A stretch of 64,000 nt of DNA from contig JABLTJ010000004.1 of NCBI GenBank assembly GCA_013166775.1, forward strand, positions 1-64,000. The letters are read 5' to 3'. The notes beneath the pieces are model-generated. The model ran no database searches. It was not told where the DNA came from and worked only from the letters and a program-made list of their open reading frames with translations. Below, piece by piece: positions 35,702-44,213 of this stretch. Positions within the stretch are counted from its first letter, which is position 1. Every line of letters begins with the position of its first letter. This DNA is from Promethearchaeati archaeon. Its GTDB lineage: Archaea > Asgardarchaeota > Heimdallarchaeia > Heimdallarchaeales > Heimdallarchaeaceae. The translations under genes and the position numbers were made by a program.

Positions 35702-37827
35702 GTTTCTTCTTCATCATCATCATCAGTAATATTTTCTCTTCTCCTTCTCTCACTTAATAATTTCTCATCATATTCTGCTATTTCTCTACGACGTTCTTTT
35801 CTGTAATCATCAAGTAAACTATCTAGAAAACTCTTTTTTTCTTCGATAACAATTTCTTCAATTTCCTCTATTGCGTCCTCTAGAATTCTAATGAGATCCT
35901 CTTCTCTTATTACTGCTATTTCATCAATTCGTTTAAGTTCCACTGTATTAGGATTTGCAATTGGAATCTGCTCTTCAACTAATTTCTTTTTCGCGTAATA
36001 TGAAAATTGATTTTCGTCTCCTACTATAGCTTTAATCCTATAAGAGAGAAGTTTTTCAACTGTTTGACCGCCACCGCCTGTTGTATCTAAAATCAATACA
36101 ATGTCTCCTGGTCCAAGATCATATGTTTCAGCTGTTTTTTCTATTTCCTCTTTAGTAAATTTCTTTATCACTTTAAGAGGTATCCAGCCTTCTCTATTTC
36201 TTAACCAAGTTACTGTTTTTAATTCCTCTACTCTTCCACTTGATCTAGTTAATTCTGTTTCTAACTGTTTTACTTTCTCTTGCAAAAAACTAATCTGATT
36301 TTCTCTTAAAATGTAAGCTTTTTCTCTTTGGATTTGTTCTATATATTCCGATTTTCCTTCGCTTAATCTTTCTCGTAAATATTCTATTTTCTCTTCTAAT
36401 TCCTTTAATTCAACATTTAATTCTGTATTCTTTCGTCTCTCCCAATCTAATTGTTCTTGAAGTATAAAACTTCTTTTTTCCAAGATTTCCTTTTCTTGAC
36501 TCTGGTGCGAAACTGTCTCTTGTGAGAGTACTTCAACTGGAGAGATTTCAGTTTCTTCTTTGAGTGTTTCCTCTATCTCATTTGTTGCTTCCGTTAGAGA
36601 TTTTCCTCTTACTAGTAAGTCTTTTATCTCATCTCTTAATGATTTATCATATTCATTGTAGTATTTTCTATCTATGTTTTCAAATTCCGATCTGAATTTT
36701 GTGTACCCTCTATATGCAGAAGCTAGAGAATCTCTCTGATGAGCATTTTTTGTTAATACACCATGCTGCATAGCTAGTTTTCTAGAAATTTCATTCTTTT
36801 CGGAAACAGTCATAACACTGCGAGGAGTATAGAGTCTAGCATTGAAAGCAGCTGCTATCTTTTCAACATAAGAAGGATAGGGATAAACATCTACACAGAT
36901 TAGAGTGGGTTTTCCATATTGTGTTATTTCCCTTATTATCTGTCCTCTACTTGCTTCTCGATAACTACTTACTTTTAGTATTCTACCATTTAGATCAAGT
37001 ATTGATAATCCAACTGTTAAACCAGGATCAATCCCAACAATTAATCGTTTCAAAGACGACTTGACTTTGACTTGTTGCGAAAGAGGAATAAACTCAACTC
37101 TTTCTTTATTCACTGGAAAGATTTTAACTTGGCAAATTTCTCCTTTCCGTTTCTTTATCCTTTTTGTAACACTATCTATTGGTGCATAAATACTGAATAC
37201 AACCTTTTGTGCTCCAAATTTGCTTTTTACTGCCCTTTTATCAAAATCAAACCGGAGTTCCACTATTATGCTTTCAATATTTTTTGCTTCTTGATTCACA
37301 GTTGTATCTATTAATCGTCCATATCTTTTCTGAGACCAACCTCCTGGTCCTTTTGCTTTTGATCGTGATACAACAACTTTGGTTTCATCCTCAAATGGTT
37401 CAACGATATATCCAAGCTTTCTACTAGCTAGAATAGCACATGCTTCTGCAGCTTCAATTGGAGACAGTTTTCCAGAGATTGGTAAATCATTTTGTTTCAT
37501 TAATTTAGGAAGAGACGTAAAACCATGAATAGGTGACCCAGTGACCTGTACTAACTTAGTTGCGGGAAGTAATTGCAAACAAAGATGAGGAATTTGTGAT
37601 GGGTTTTTCACTAGCTCGTATATGTTATCAGAGGCAAGGAAATTAGCTTGGGAACTCCTTATTATGCCTATTAATTTTTGTAAATTGACTTTATCATACT
37701 TCTGTATTAGCTTAACATTAGCACCATCATAAACACATACAGCATAATGTGATACACCTGAAGGGGAACTTTGTGGTAATATATCAATTCCTACAATAAT
37801 TAAATCTGTTTCAGCTATACATATCAC
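35698..37827 (-). CDS. DUF460 (COG2433) RNase H-like protein with coiled coil
   Basis: 709 aa. Matches the archaeal DUF460 group: an N-terminal domain beginning LIIVGIDILP, the GPGGWSQKRYGR segment, a second RNase H-like part beginning LIVGIDPGLTVGLSILD, and a long coiled coil (about 430-545). A C-terminal region with IVLILDTTGGGGQTVEKL ends in a glutamate-rich tail. The DPG and DVYPYP motifs suggest a Holliday-junction-resolvase-like (RuvC) fold, but activity is unproven. The first canonical start is GTG 37827, but this codon lies inside GGTGA; the codon five bases after it is ATA 37818. Convergent with the Sm-like gene, sharing TTAA at 35698-35701. Confidence 0.85.
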   Translation of the reverse strand: MICIAETDLIIVGIDILPQSSPSGVSHYAVCVYDGANVKLIQKYDKVNLQKLIGIIRSSQANFLASDNIYELVKNPSQIPHLCLQLLPATKLVQVTGSPIHGFTSLPKLMKQNDLPISGKLSPIEAAEACAILASRKLGYIVEPFEDETKVVVSRSKAKGPGGWSQKRYGRLIDTTVNQEAKNIESIIVELRFDFDKRAVKSKFGAQKVVFSIYAPIDSVTKRIKKRKGEICQVKIFPVNKERVEFIPLSQQVKVKSSLKRLIVGIDPGLTVGLSILDLNGRILKVSSYREASRGQIIREITQYGKPTLICVDVYPYPSYVEKIAAAFNARLYTPRSVMTVSEKNEISRKLAMQHGVLTKNAHQRDSLASAYRGYTKFRSEFENIDRKYYNEYDKSLRDEIKDLLVRGKSLTEATNEIEETLKEETEISPVEVLSQETVSHQSQEKEILEKRSFILQEQLDWERRKNTELNVELKELEEKIEYLRERLSEGKSEYIEQIQREKAYILRENQISFLQEKVKQLETELTRSSGRVEELKTVTWLRNREGWIPLKVIKKFTKEEIEKTAETYDLGPGDIVLILDTTGGGGQTVEKLLSYRIKAIVGDENQFSYYAKKKLVEEQIPIANPNTVELKRIDEIAVIREEDLIRILEDAIEEIEEIVIEEKKSFLDSLLDDYRKERRREIAEYDEKLLSERRRRENITDDDDEEET

Positions 37828-37833
37828 CTTTGA

Positions 37834-38730
37834 TTACTTACCAACTATATATTCAATTACAGTGTCAACCTCATCTGTAGTTATACCCCATTTCTTTCCT
37901 ATAAAATCAAGTAAATGAGAAACATCTCTTTCTAGGAGATTCAATGCTTCTGGATGTTCAGCTTTTACAGCTTGAGGAAAATCTATCACAACCATTGAAT
38001 CATTGTCAATATCATAAAGAATATTATACTCTGTTAAATCAGCATGAACTATCCCATGTTTTTGATAAAGTGTTTTAGTAAACTCAATTATTTTTCCAAG
38101 CAACTTAATGGGTTTCTTGGGATACTGTACATTAACTAATTCAACTCCATCAGCTATTTCCATCGCAATCATATGGCGATTGTGTCCTAATAATTTTGGA
38201 ATTGGGAGATTTTGATTCTGCAATTTTAACATAATCTCATATTCTCTGGTAGCTGATAATTCCGCGATTGAAAAGATAGAATAATGATATTTGTTTTTGA
38301 GAAAGTCTCTTTTCTTTTTTACTTGCTGAAAACTTGCCCTTCCAGTTCTATTTATTTTCAACATAATTTCCTTTTCTTCAAAATCAATTGCATAATAAAT
38401 ATCGCTTTCTTTCCCTACTCCCTTAGCTCTTCCTGTTCCAGCCACTATCTGTTTGTTATAAAGTGTGTTCAGAGCTAGAACATCAAAGCCTGTCAAAGTT
38501 AAAGAATAACCCACAAATTGTCCTGTCCATCTTCGTATCAATTTCTGTTTATGTAATCTTGATAGATAGATTTCAACATCCTTTTCTCTGTAACCTGAAT
38601 AAACAACAATTCTATCCTTAGGTGCATACTCTCCTTTCTTTAGCAAAGTTTCAACCATATTTAAGGTTCTCAACTCTTCATTCGATAATTCTTTGAGTAC
38701 TCTTGCTCCACGAAAGGAAATTGGCATCAT
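37834..38730 (-). CDS. rio2: RIO2-type serine/threonine kinase
   Basis: 298 aa from ATG 38730 (a second ATG follows at 38727). RIO2 acts in maturation of the small ribosomal subunit. The N-terminal winged helix (about 1-85) contains GYREKDVEIYLSRLHKQKLI. The kinase part has the flexible ATP loop GVGKESDIY, the lysine in EIMLKINR, the catalytic HADLTEYNILY and the metal-binding VVIDFPQAV. All catalytic residues are present. An upstream extension of the frame to 38862 is hydrophobic and not family-like, so it is excluded. Divergent from the methyltransferase gene. Confidence 0.92.
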   Translation of the reverse strand: MMPISFRGARVLKELSNEELRTLNMVETLLKKGEYAPKDRIVVYSGYREKDVEIYLSRLHKQKLIRRWTGQFVGYSLTLTGFDVLALNTLYNKQIVAGTGRAKGVGKESDIYYAIDFEEKEIMLKINRTGRASFQQVKKKRDFLKNKYHYSIFSIAELSATREYEIMLKLQNQNLPIPKLLGHNRHMIAMEIADGVELVNVQYPKKPIKLLGKIIEFTKTLYQKHGIVHADLTEYNILYDIDNDSMVVIDFPQAVKAEHPEALNLLERDVSHLLDFIGKKWGITTDEVDTVIEYIVGK

Positions 38731-38781
38731 AATGTGATAAGAGTATGACTTAAAATCATTTTCTTTTATAATGTATTTTAG

Positions 38782-39318
38782 ATGAATAAAAGAAAAGCAG
38801 AAGTAAGACGAAAATACGACACTACTGCCAAAGCATATGATGTAAGATATACCGAGATTCAAAATAGAAAATATCTTGAAGTTTTTTCAAAGCTTGATGT
38901 AAAAATTTCCGATGTCATTGTAGATGTAGGTGCAGGTACTGGTCTTCTATTGAATTTTTTACATAACAATAAGGGAAATATCTTCTGCTGTGATCTTGCT
39001 TTGAATATGCTAAAGGAAGGGAAAAAGAAACATCATCATAGTCATTTTATTTGTGCAGATAGTGAATTTCTACCTTTCAGAGATTCAAGTGCTGATATTG
39101 TTACAAGCTTTACTGTCTTTCAGAATCTTCCAAATCCATCTGCTGTTATGAAGCAGATTATTCCCATTCTAAAAAACGGAGGAGCACTTATTCTAACTGC
39201 CTTACAAAAGAAATACAAGATTGAAGATTTAAAGAAATTGATAGCCCAGACTAATTTAAAAATAGACACTATCTGGAATTTAACTTATGAAGATACTTCG
39301 GTGATTGCTAGAAAGTAG
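38782..39318 (+). CDS. Class I SAM-dependent methyltransferase
   Basis: 178 aa. The SAM-binding motif I reads VIVDVGAGTGLLL (about residue 43), with an acidic residue at the end of strand 2 (FCCDLALNML) and the aspartate in FICADSEFLPF. This is the UbiE/YcgJ-like group of small-molecule or RNA methyltransferases. It is short, so the C-terminal substrate-binding part is minimal. Divergent from rio2 across about 50 bases. Substrate unknown. Confidence 0.85.
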   Translation: MNKRKAEVRRKYDTTAKAYDVRYTEIQNRKYLEVFSKLDVKISDVIVDVGAGTGLLLNFLHNNKGNIFCCDLALNMLKEGKKKHHHSHFICADSEFLPFRDSSADIVTSFTVFQNLPNPSAVMKQIIPILKNGGALILTALQKKYKIEDLKKLIAQTNLKIDTIWNLTYEDTSVIARK

Positions 39319-39336
39319 AAAACAAATATTGAGTTA

Positions 39337-39618
39337 TTACTCAACATTTAGAATTATTTTTCTAACTTTTGTTTTGCACACTTTTCTAACACCGTGTGCT
39401 CCTGGTTCATATCTTGAATCAAGAACACCTGCTCTTTCAAGGTATTTGATTTGAGCAGAAGTATTTGCTTCAGTCTGTTTCATTCGTTTTGCAATACTCG
39501 ATATATCCATTTCTTTGTCCAACAGAAGTTTAACAATGTTATATCTAGTTGGTGAAGATAGTGCTTTTGCTAATGTTATTATTTGTTTTTCATCGTTTAA
39601 TTCAAGTGTGTCAGTCAA
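39337..39618 (-). CDS. ArsR-type winged-helix transcriptional regulator
   Basis: 93 aa from TTG 39618. KALSSPTRYNIVKLLLDKEMDISSIAKRMKQTEANTSAQIKYLERAGVL is the winged-helix domain of the ArsR/HTH_20 group. There are no clustered cysteines for metal sensing before the helix, so the effector is unknown. GGGGTGG precedes the TTG by about six bases. A 9-base palindrome overlaps this start (39617-39643) and is a candidate operator for autoregulation. The gene is convergent with the methyltransferase gene. Confidence 0.82.
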   Translation of the reverse strand: MTDTLELNDEKQIITLAKALSSPTRYNIVKLLLDKEMDISSIAKRMKQTEANTSAQIKYLERAGVLDSRYEPGAHGVRKVCKTKVRKIILNVE

Positions 39619-39643
39619 TTAAAACCACCCCATTGTTTTAATT
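39617..39643. promoter_or_regulatory. Palindrome over the ArsR regulator start (candidate operator)
   Basis: AATTAAAAC (39617-39625) and GTTTTAATT (39635-39643) are perfect inverted repeats with a nine-base spacer that holds part of the ribosome binding site of the ArsR gene. ArsR-family dimers bind such dyads, so autorepression is plausible, but an mRNA hairpin hiding the start is an alternative. Confidence 0.45.
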
Positions 39644-39921
39644 ATATAATTCTATTTAAAAGCTTATTTAAATATAATGTTTGGTAGAATATAGAATAAG
39701 TGTTTTATGATTCAAATTAATAGAATAATATATATATGGTAAAAGTTTTGTATATATCTTTGCTTTATCTAATACTCTTGCACCCTAAGTAAGCAAGAGT
39801 TTCTTTGTTTGTTTAACTCGATTGTTTATCTTTTTTTGCACTCTCCGCATAAATCGTTAAGGCTAAATACATTTGAATAAGAATCTCTTAAAGCATAATA
39901 GGAATAAAGAAAGGTACAATC
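39644..39921. other. Intergenic region between the ArsR regulator and the DRG gene
   Basis: This stretch, open on both sides to divergent genes, has no protein-coding frame that I support. It contains alternating TA tracts (TATATATATGG at 39728-39739), probable promoter elements for both neighbours, and a hairpin at 39774-39800. The AAAGGT at 39911-39916 lies a few bases before the DRG ATG and serves as a weak ribosome binding site. Confidence 0.5.
39774..39800 (+). terminator. Hairpin with T-rich tail, possible terminator of a short transcript
   Basis: ACTCTTGC (39774-39781) pairs with GCAAGAGT (39793-39800) over eight bases with an 11-base loop, followed by TTCTTTGTTTG. The plus-strand TATA-like tract about 45 bases upstream could start a very short RNA that ends here. 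Alternatively it lies in the leader of the DRG gene. Confidence 0.35.
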
Positions 39922-41034
39922 ATGAGTGCCACCATTGACGAGCAAATTAAAGATATAGAAGATCAAATCAAGAGAACTCAGAAAAACAAATCTACTGAAC
40001 ATCATATTGGTTTGTTAAAAGCTAAAGTAGCTAAGCTGAGACGTAAGAAACTTGATAGTGAAATAGCTTCTCGATCTGTCAGTGGTTTTGGTTTTGATGT
40101 AAAAAAAGCTGGAGACGGAACAGTAGTTTTGATTGGATTTCCATCTACTGGCAAGTCAACTTTAATTTCGAACATTACAAGTAAAGAATCTAAAGTAGGA
40201 GCTTATGCTTTTACAACTACTACTGCTATTCCTGGAATCTTATTTCACAGGGGAACACAAATACAGATAATCGACCTACCTGGAATAATTGAAAATGCAA
40301 GTAGAGGGAGGGGTAGGGGAAAAGAAATTCTTGCTGTAGCTCGAAGTGCCGATATGATATTGATTCTATTAGATCCATATAATGTTGATTCTTTTTATGA
40401 AAAAACACTTCATGAGTTGAAGAATGTAGCAATTCGACCAGGCAAAACGGAACCTGATATTAAAATAAAAAAGAAAGAGAGAGGAGGTATTGCTCTCTCT
40501 ACACTCGCGAAACTATCTCATATGAGTGAAAAAACCTTCTGTGGAATCTTACGTGCTTATAAGATTTTGAACGCAATGGTAACTGTGCGATCTGATCCGA
40601 CAATGGATGAACTGATTGATGTGTTGGAAGGGAATAGAGTATATCCAAAACGTTTAGTTGTTGTTAATAAAATCGATCTCATTAAATCGAAACAAAAAAA
40701 TAGAATTATAAAAAAGTTCCCTGATGCTATCTTAATTAGTTCACTAACAGGAGAAAATCTCAATATTCTAAAAGATGCTATAATAAATAAATTAGAATTA
40801 ATTCAAATTTATCTTAAAAAACAAAGAGAAAAAACTGATTTTAATGAACCTTTGATTGTTAAGAAAAACTCGACTATTAAGGATGTATGCAATAAAATTC
40901 ATCGGAGTTTTGTTAAACAATTCCGATATGCTGTTGTATCAGGTTCTAGTGCTAAACATACAAACCAGAGAGTGGGATTGGATCATGTTATACAAGAAGG
41001 TGATGTTATAACTATTATAGTTAAGAAATTTTAG
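39922..41034 (+). CDS. DRG-family GTPase (Obg-like, with TGS domain)
   Basis: 370 aa. Developmentally regulated GTP-binding proteins associate with ribosomes. N-terminal basic helices (KIRRKKLDSEIAS-like) precede the G domain: G1 GFPSTGKST, G2 in YAFTTTTAIPG, G3 DLPGIIENAS, G4 NKIDL and G5 SSLTG. The RAYKILNAMVTVR insert region is typical of DRG. A TGS domain closes the protein (about 305-370, FVKQFRYAVVSGSSAKH). Complete and standard for archaeal DRG. Confidence 0.93.
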   Translation: MSATIDEQIKDIEDQIKRTQKNKSTEHHIGLLKAKVAKLRRKKLDSEIASRSVSGFGFDVKKAGDGTVVLIGFPSTGKSTLISNITSKESKVGAYAFTTTTAIPGILFHRGTQIQIIDLPGIIENASRGRGRGKEILAVARSADMILILLDPYNVDSFYEKTLHELKNVAIRPGKTEPDIKIKKKERGGIALSTLAKLSHMSEKTFCGILRAYKILNAMVTVRSDPTMDELIDVLEGNRVYPKRLVVVNKIDLIKSKQKNRIIKKFPDAILISSLTGENLNILKDAIINKLELIQIYLKKQREKTDFNEPLIVKKNSTIKDVCNKIHRSFVKQFRYAVVSGSSAKHTNQRVGLDHVIQEGDVITIIVKKF

Positions 41035-41057
41035 AGAATTTTTTGTGGAGAATTTGA

Positions 41058-41510
41058 TTAGAGAATAAAAGGGATATTGAAAGCGTAAGGTATCAGATAA
41101 ATAATTCCCCACAGAAGCATCCACACTCTCCCAATAGAAAGAATTTCTAAATAATTTATACTCTTCTCTCGATTCATAGAAATTTCTTCTTCTTCTTCTT
41201 TCCATCCCCCTTTATAATCAACGATGAGCTTTCCAGCTTGTGCCCCAGTAGCTCTTGGAGTACCTACAGCACCCAAAAGAATTAAGCTTAAAGCTATAAA
41301 ACCAATTCCAATTTTGCCTGATATTGAGAGGGCAACAATCCAATCTTTCTCAACAAGAAAGACTATTGGTGGGATTACAAGAAATATACTTGACCAGATT
41401 ATAGTTCCAACAATAAATGTCCTGGTATTAGAAGAAATCTTTTTTTTCTCTTTGGATTTAGAGGATTCAACTTGTTTTTTTTCATTCAATCCAATTTCAC
41501 TCCATTGCAT
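41058..41510 (-). CDS. Small membrane protein of unknown function
   Basis: 150 aa. A charged, lysine-rich N-terminus (about 1-30) precedes two adjacent transmembrane segments (about 32-55 and 66-86). An acidic loop with KEEEEEIS follows, and a third hydrophobic segment occupies about 125-148. No motif of a known family was recognised. It lies 23 bases from the convergent DRG gene and downstream of nothing on its own strand, and may be expressed alone. Confidence 0.6.
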   Translation of the reverse strand: MQWSEIGLNEKKQVESSKSKEKKKISSNTRTFIVGTIIWSSIFLVIPPIVFLVEKDWIVALSISGKIGIGFIALSLILLGAVGTPRATGAQAGKLIVDYKGGWKEEEEEISMNREKSINYLEILSIGRVWMLLWGIIYLIPYAFNIPFIL

Positions 41511-41580
41511 ATTTGAAGTAAATGAGCTATAAAATGATTTTCACTAACAAAGAATCGGATCATGCTGAAATTGAGTAACT

Positions 41581-43143
41581 TCATTTTTTTTCGTAAACTA
41601 TTTCTCCTCCAATGATAGTATAGTAAATTTCAACATCATGAAAGTCTTCTAATTCCATATCATCCAAATTATGACTTAAGATTACAAGATCAGCCATTTT
41701 CCCATTTTCAATAGTTCCCTTGATATTTTCTTCTCTTGCAACAATTGCTGGATAAAGAGTATAGCATTTTATAGCTTCTTCTAATGTTAATCTAAGTTCT
41801 GGGTTTGAATGGAACAGAGCACCCTTTATACCATAAAGTGGACCTAAAGGCATACCATCACTCCCGAATACAACAATAAGATCGTTATCTAAAACCCATC
41901 TAAAGGGATTGTTTAACATTGTTCGCTCTACACCTAGTCTCTGTTCATACATACTATTGACTCCTACTAATCCCCATCTCCAGACAAAATTTGGTTGCAT
42001 TGAGAAAACTATATTTAATTTCTTTGATCTTTCTACATCTTCTAATCTAAGAATTTCCGCATGTTCAATTCGATGTAAGGCTGTTCTACATTCTTCTTCA
42101 TCTATATTCTTTTCAATACTTTCAATGACTTCAGTAATAGCTCTATCCCCTATTGCATGAGCTGCAATCTGTAGATTAGCATTATGCACTTTAGTAATCA
42201 TATCATCTAATTGTTGTTTGTCATAAAGAGCAAAACCTTTTTCTCCTTCCTTGTCTGTATAATCTTCATAAAGATAGGCAGATCTTGAGCTTATAGCACC
42301 ATCAGTCATTAATTTACATGCGCCAATCTTGAACCATTTATCTCCAAAATTCCTATCAATTTCCATTTTGATTATTTCATCAATCATATCTTCATAGATT
42401 ATACCATATACTCTTAGTTTCATTTTGTTATTGTCTACTAAATGCAGATATGCAGGTAGAGATTCAAATGTTATGTTATCATGAATAGAAGTAATTCCTA
42501 ATTCAATAGCTTCTTCCATTCCTATAGTTATACCTTTGATAAAATCATCAAATGTTGGTCGTATTTCTTTCTCATCAGAAAGCTCGACATCTCTTAACGT
42601 CCCTGTTATATTACCCTCATCATCCAAATCAACGCCTAGTTGATCTTTGGAAAGCGTAAGCCTTTGAAATCCTAAATTATTCACAGAAACCATATGTCCT
42701 GAAACATGTCTTAGGATGACAGGATTATCTGGACTAATGGGATCTAAATCTTTAGCTAGAATATATCGTTGTTCTGGCCAATTACTTTGATCCCAAGCTC
42801 TTCCTATAATCCAATCGTCTGGAGATTTCTTTTCTATCTCAGCTTTAACCATTTCTAATGCTTCGTTCAAGCTCTTTGCTTTGCGTAAATCCAAGTATAC
42901 TTTATTCAGACCTGTCCAAGGAATATGAGTATGTGCATCAATAAAACCTGGAATAACTGTCTTGTTTTCAGCATCAATAACAATAGTATCCTCTCCTATC
43001 AATTGCATAATATTTTCTTCATATCCCACCCTAACAATGTGATCAGAGTAAATTATAATGCTTTTTGCTTTTCTATTTTCATCATCTAAAGTCCAAACAT
43101 TAGCATTTTTTATTACTAAAGTTGCATGAATCTTGCCTTCCAT
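41581..43143 (-). CDS. Amidohydrolase of the YtcJ type
   Basis: 520 aa. A metal-dependent amidohydrolase (family 3). The metal ligands are seen in FIDAHTHIPW (about residue 70), AHAIGDRAI (about 330), HRIEHAEIL (about 360) and GSDGMPLGPLYG (about 435). The N-terminal NANVWTLDDENRKA region gives the composite beta-sandwich domain. YtcJ-type enzymes hydrolyse N-acyl amides and related compounds; the specific substrate is unknown. A minus-strand TTTAAA element sits just upstream of the ATG. Confidence 0.88.
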   Translation of the reverse strand: MEGKIHATLVIKNANVWTLDDENRKAKSIIIYSDHIVRVGYEENIMQLIGEDTIVIDAENKTVIPGFIDAHTHIPWTGLNKVYLDLRKAKSLNEALEMVKAEIEKKSPDDWIIGRAWDQSNWPEQRYILAKDLDPISPDNPVILRHVSGHMVSVNNLGFQRLTLSKDQLGVDLDDEGNITGTLRDVELSDEKEIRPTFDDFIKGITIGMEEAIELGITSIHDNITFESLPAYLHLVDNNKMKLRVYGIIYEDMIDEIIKMEIDRNFGDKWFKIGACKLMTDGAISSRSAYLYEDYTDKEGEKGFALYDKQQLDDMITKVHNANLQIAAHAIGDRAITEVIESIEKNIDEEECRTALHRIEHAEILRLEDVERSKKLNIVFSMQPNFVWRWGLVGVNSMYEQRLGVERTMLNNPFRWVLDNDLIVVFGSDGMPLGPLYGIKGALFHSNPELRLTLEEAIKCYTLYPAIVAREENIKGTIENGKMADLVILSHNLDDMELEDFHDVEIYYTIIGGEIVYEKK

Positions 43144-43225
43144 ACTTTGAACTTCACATAAACTATTTTAAATTCTCTTGTTGCAATATAATTTCTAAAC
43201 CTACTTCTCGATTTCTAAAACTAAA

Positions 43226-43234
43226 TTTATATAC
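43226..43234 (+). promoter_or_regulatory. Probable TATA box for the DUF362 gene
   Basis: TTTATATAC lies about 33 bases before ATG 43263 in the 119-base gap between divergent genes, consistent with an archaeal promoter and a very short leader. Confidence 0.45.
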
Positions 43235-43262
43235 TACTATTTTTCTTTGAACAAAGAAGAAA

Positions 43263-44159
43263 ATGACAAAGTTATCATTAGTTGTTACAGAAAAAAGAGA
43301 AGAAGGTACAACAAAGGCAATAGATCTTCTAGATTTCAATCCAGTCAAAGGAAAAAAAGTCATATTAAAACCTAATTTCAATACAGCTGATCCTCCTCCA
43401 GCTTCTACTTCAATTGAAACACTAAGAGCATTGATTATTAAGCTTCAAGAGATGTATGCAAGATCGATAACTTTAGCTGAAAGAAGCGGTCCTGTTAATA
43501 CTCACGAATGCCTTGAACAAAAAGGCATTTATAATTTAGCAGAAGAACTTGATTTTGAGATTGTAAATTTAGCGGAAGTTCCTTTGGAAGATTATATTCT
43601 GCTAAAACCTGAACAAAGTAATTGGGATAACGGTTTTCTATTTGCTAAAATATATCATGAGGCTGAATGTATTGTTGAGACCTGTTGTCTTAAAACTCAT
43701 CAAGCTGGTGGTCATTTTACACTTTCATTGAAAAGTGCAGTAGGTATGGTTCCTAGAAGAAATTTAGATGGGAATGCTTACATGAAGGAAATGCATGATT
43801 CTCCCAAAACAAGATCAATGATCGCTGAGATAAATAGCGTGTTTAATCCTGCACTAATAGTTCTTGATGGTGTAACTGCATTTGTAGATGGGGGGCCAGC
43901 AAGAGGAACTCTCAAAGATGCCAATGTAATTGTTGCAGGAACTGATAGAATTGCAATTGATGCAGTCGGTGTTGCTATTCTACGAATACTGGGAACAACT
44001 TCTGAAGTCTCTGAAGGTTCTATCTTCGATCAAGAGCAAATTGCTCGAGCTGTTGAGCTAAAGCTTGGGATATCTTCACCTGAAGAACTAGAAATCATAA
44101 CAGATTCAGTAGAATCAGCAGAATTAGTGGAAAAAATAATTCAAGAGTTACATAAATAG
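43263..44159 (+). CDS. DUF362 domain protein
   Basis: 298 aa. The DUF362 signature runs from VILKPNFNTADPPPASTS to the conserved CLKTHQAGGHFTLSLKSAVGM, and the C-terminal LDGVTAFVDGGPARG with DRIAIDAVGVAIL. Many DUF362 proteins carry a ferredoxin domain; this one does not and ends after the core. The family is uncharacterised but linked in some organisms to iron-sulfur or cofactor metabolism. The function is therefore unassigned. Confidence 0.85.
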   Translation: MTKLSLVVTEKREEGTTKAIDLLDFNPVKGKKVILKPNFNTADPPPASTSIETLRALIIKLQEMYARSITLAERSGPVNTHECLEQKGIYNLAEELDFEIVNLAEVPLEDYILLKPEQSNWDNGFLFAKIYHEAECIVETCCLKTHQAGGHFTLSLKSAVGMVPRRNLDGNAYMKEMHDSPKTRSMIAEINSVFNPALIVLDGVTAFVDGGPARGTLKDANVIVAGTDRIAIDAVGVAILRILGTTSEVSEGSIFDQEQIARAVELKLGISSPEELEIITDSVESAELVEKIIQELHK

Positions 44160-44213
44160 AAAAGAATCCAGATTCCTTCTGAGATATTACTCAACATCCT
44201 AGATGGTATAGAG

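Noticed and set aside
38731..38862. N-terminal extension of the RIO2 frame (44 aa)
   Set aside because: Hydrophobic, not present in the family, and overlaps the promoter region and start of the divergent methyltransferase gene; ATG 38730 fits better.
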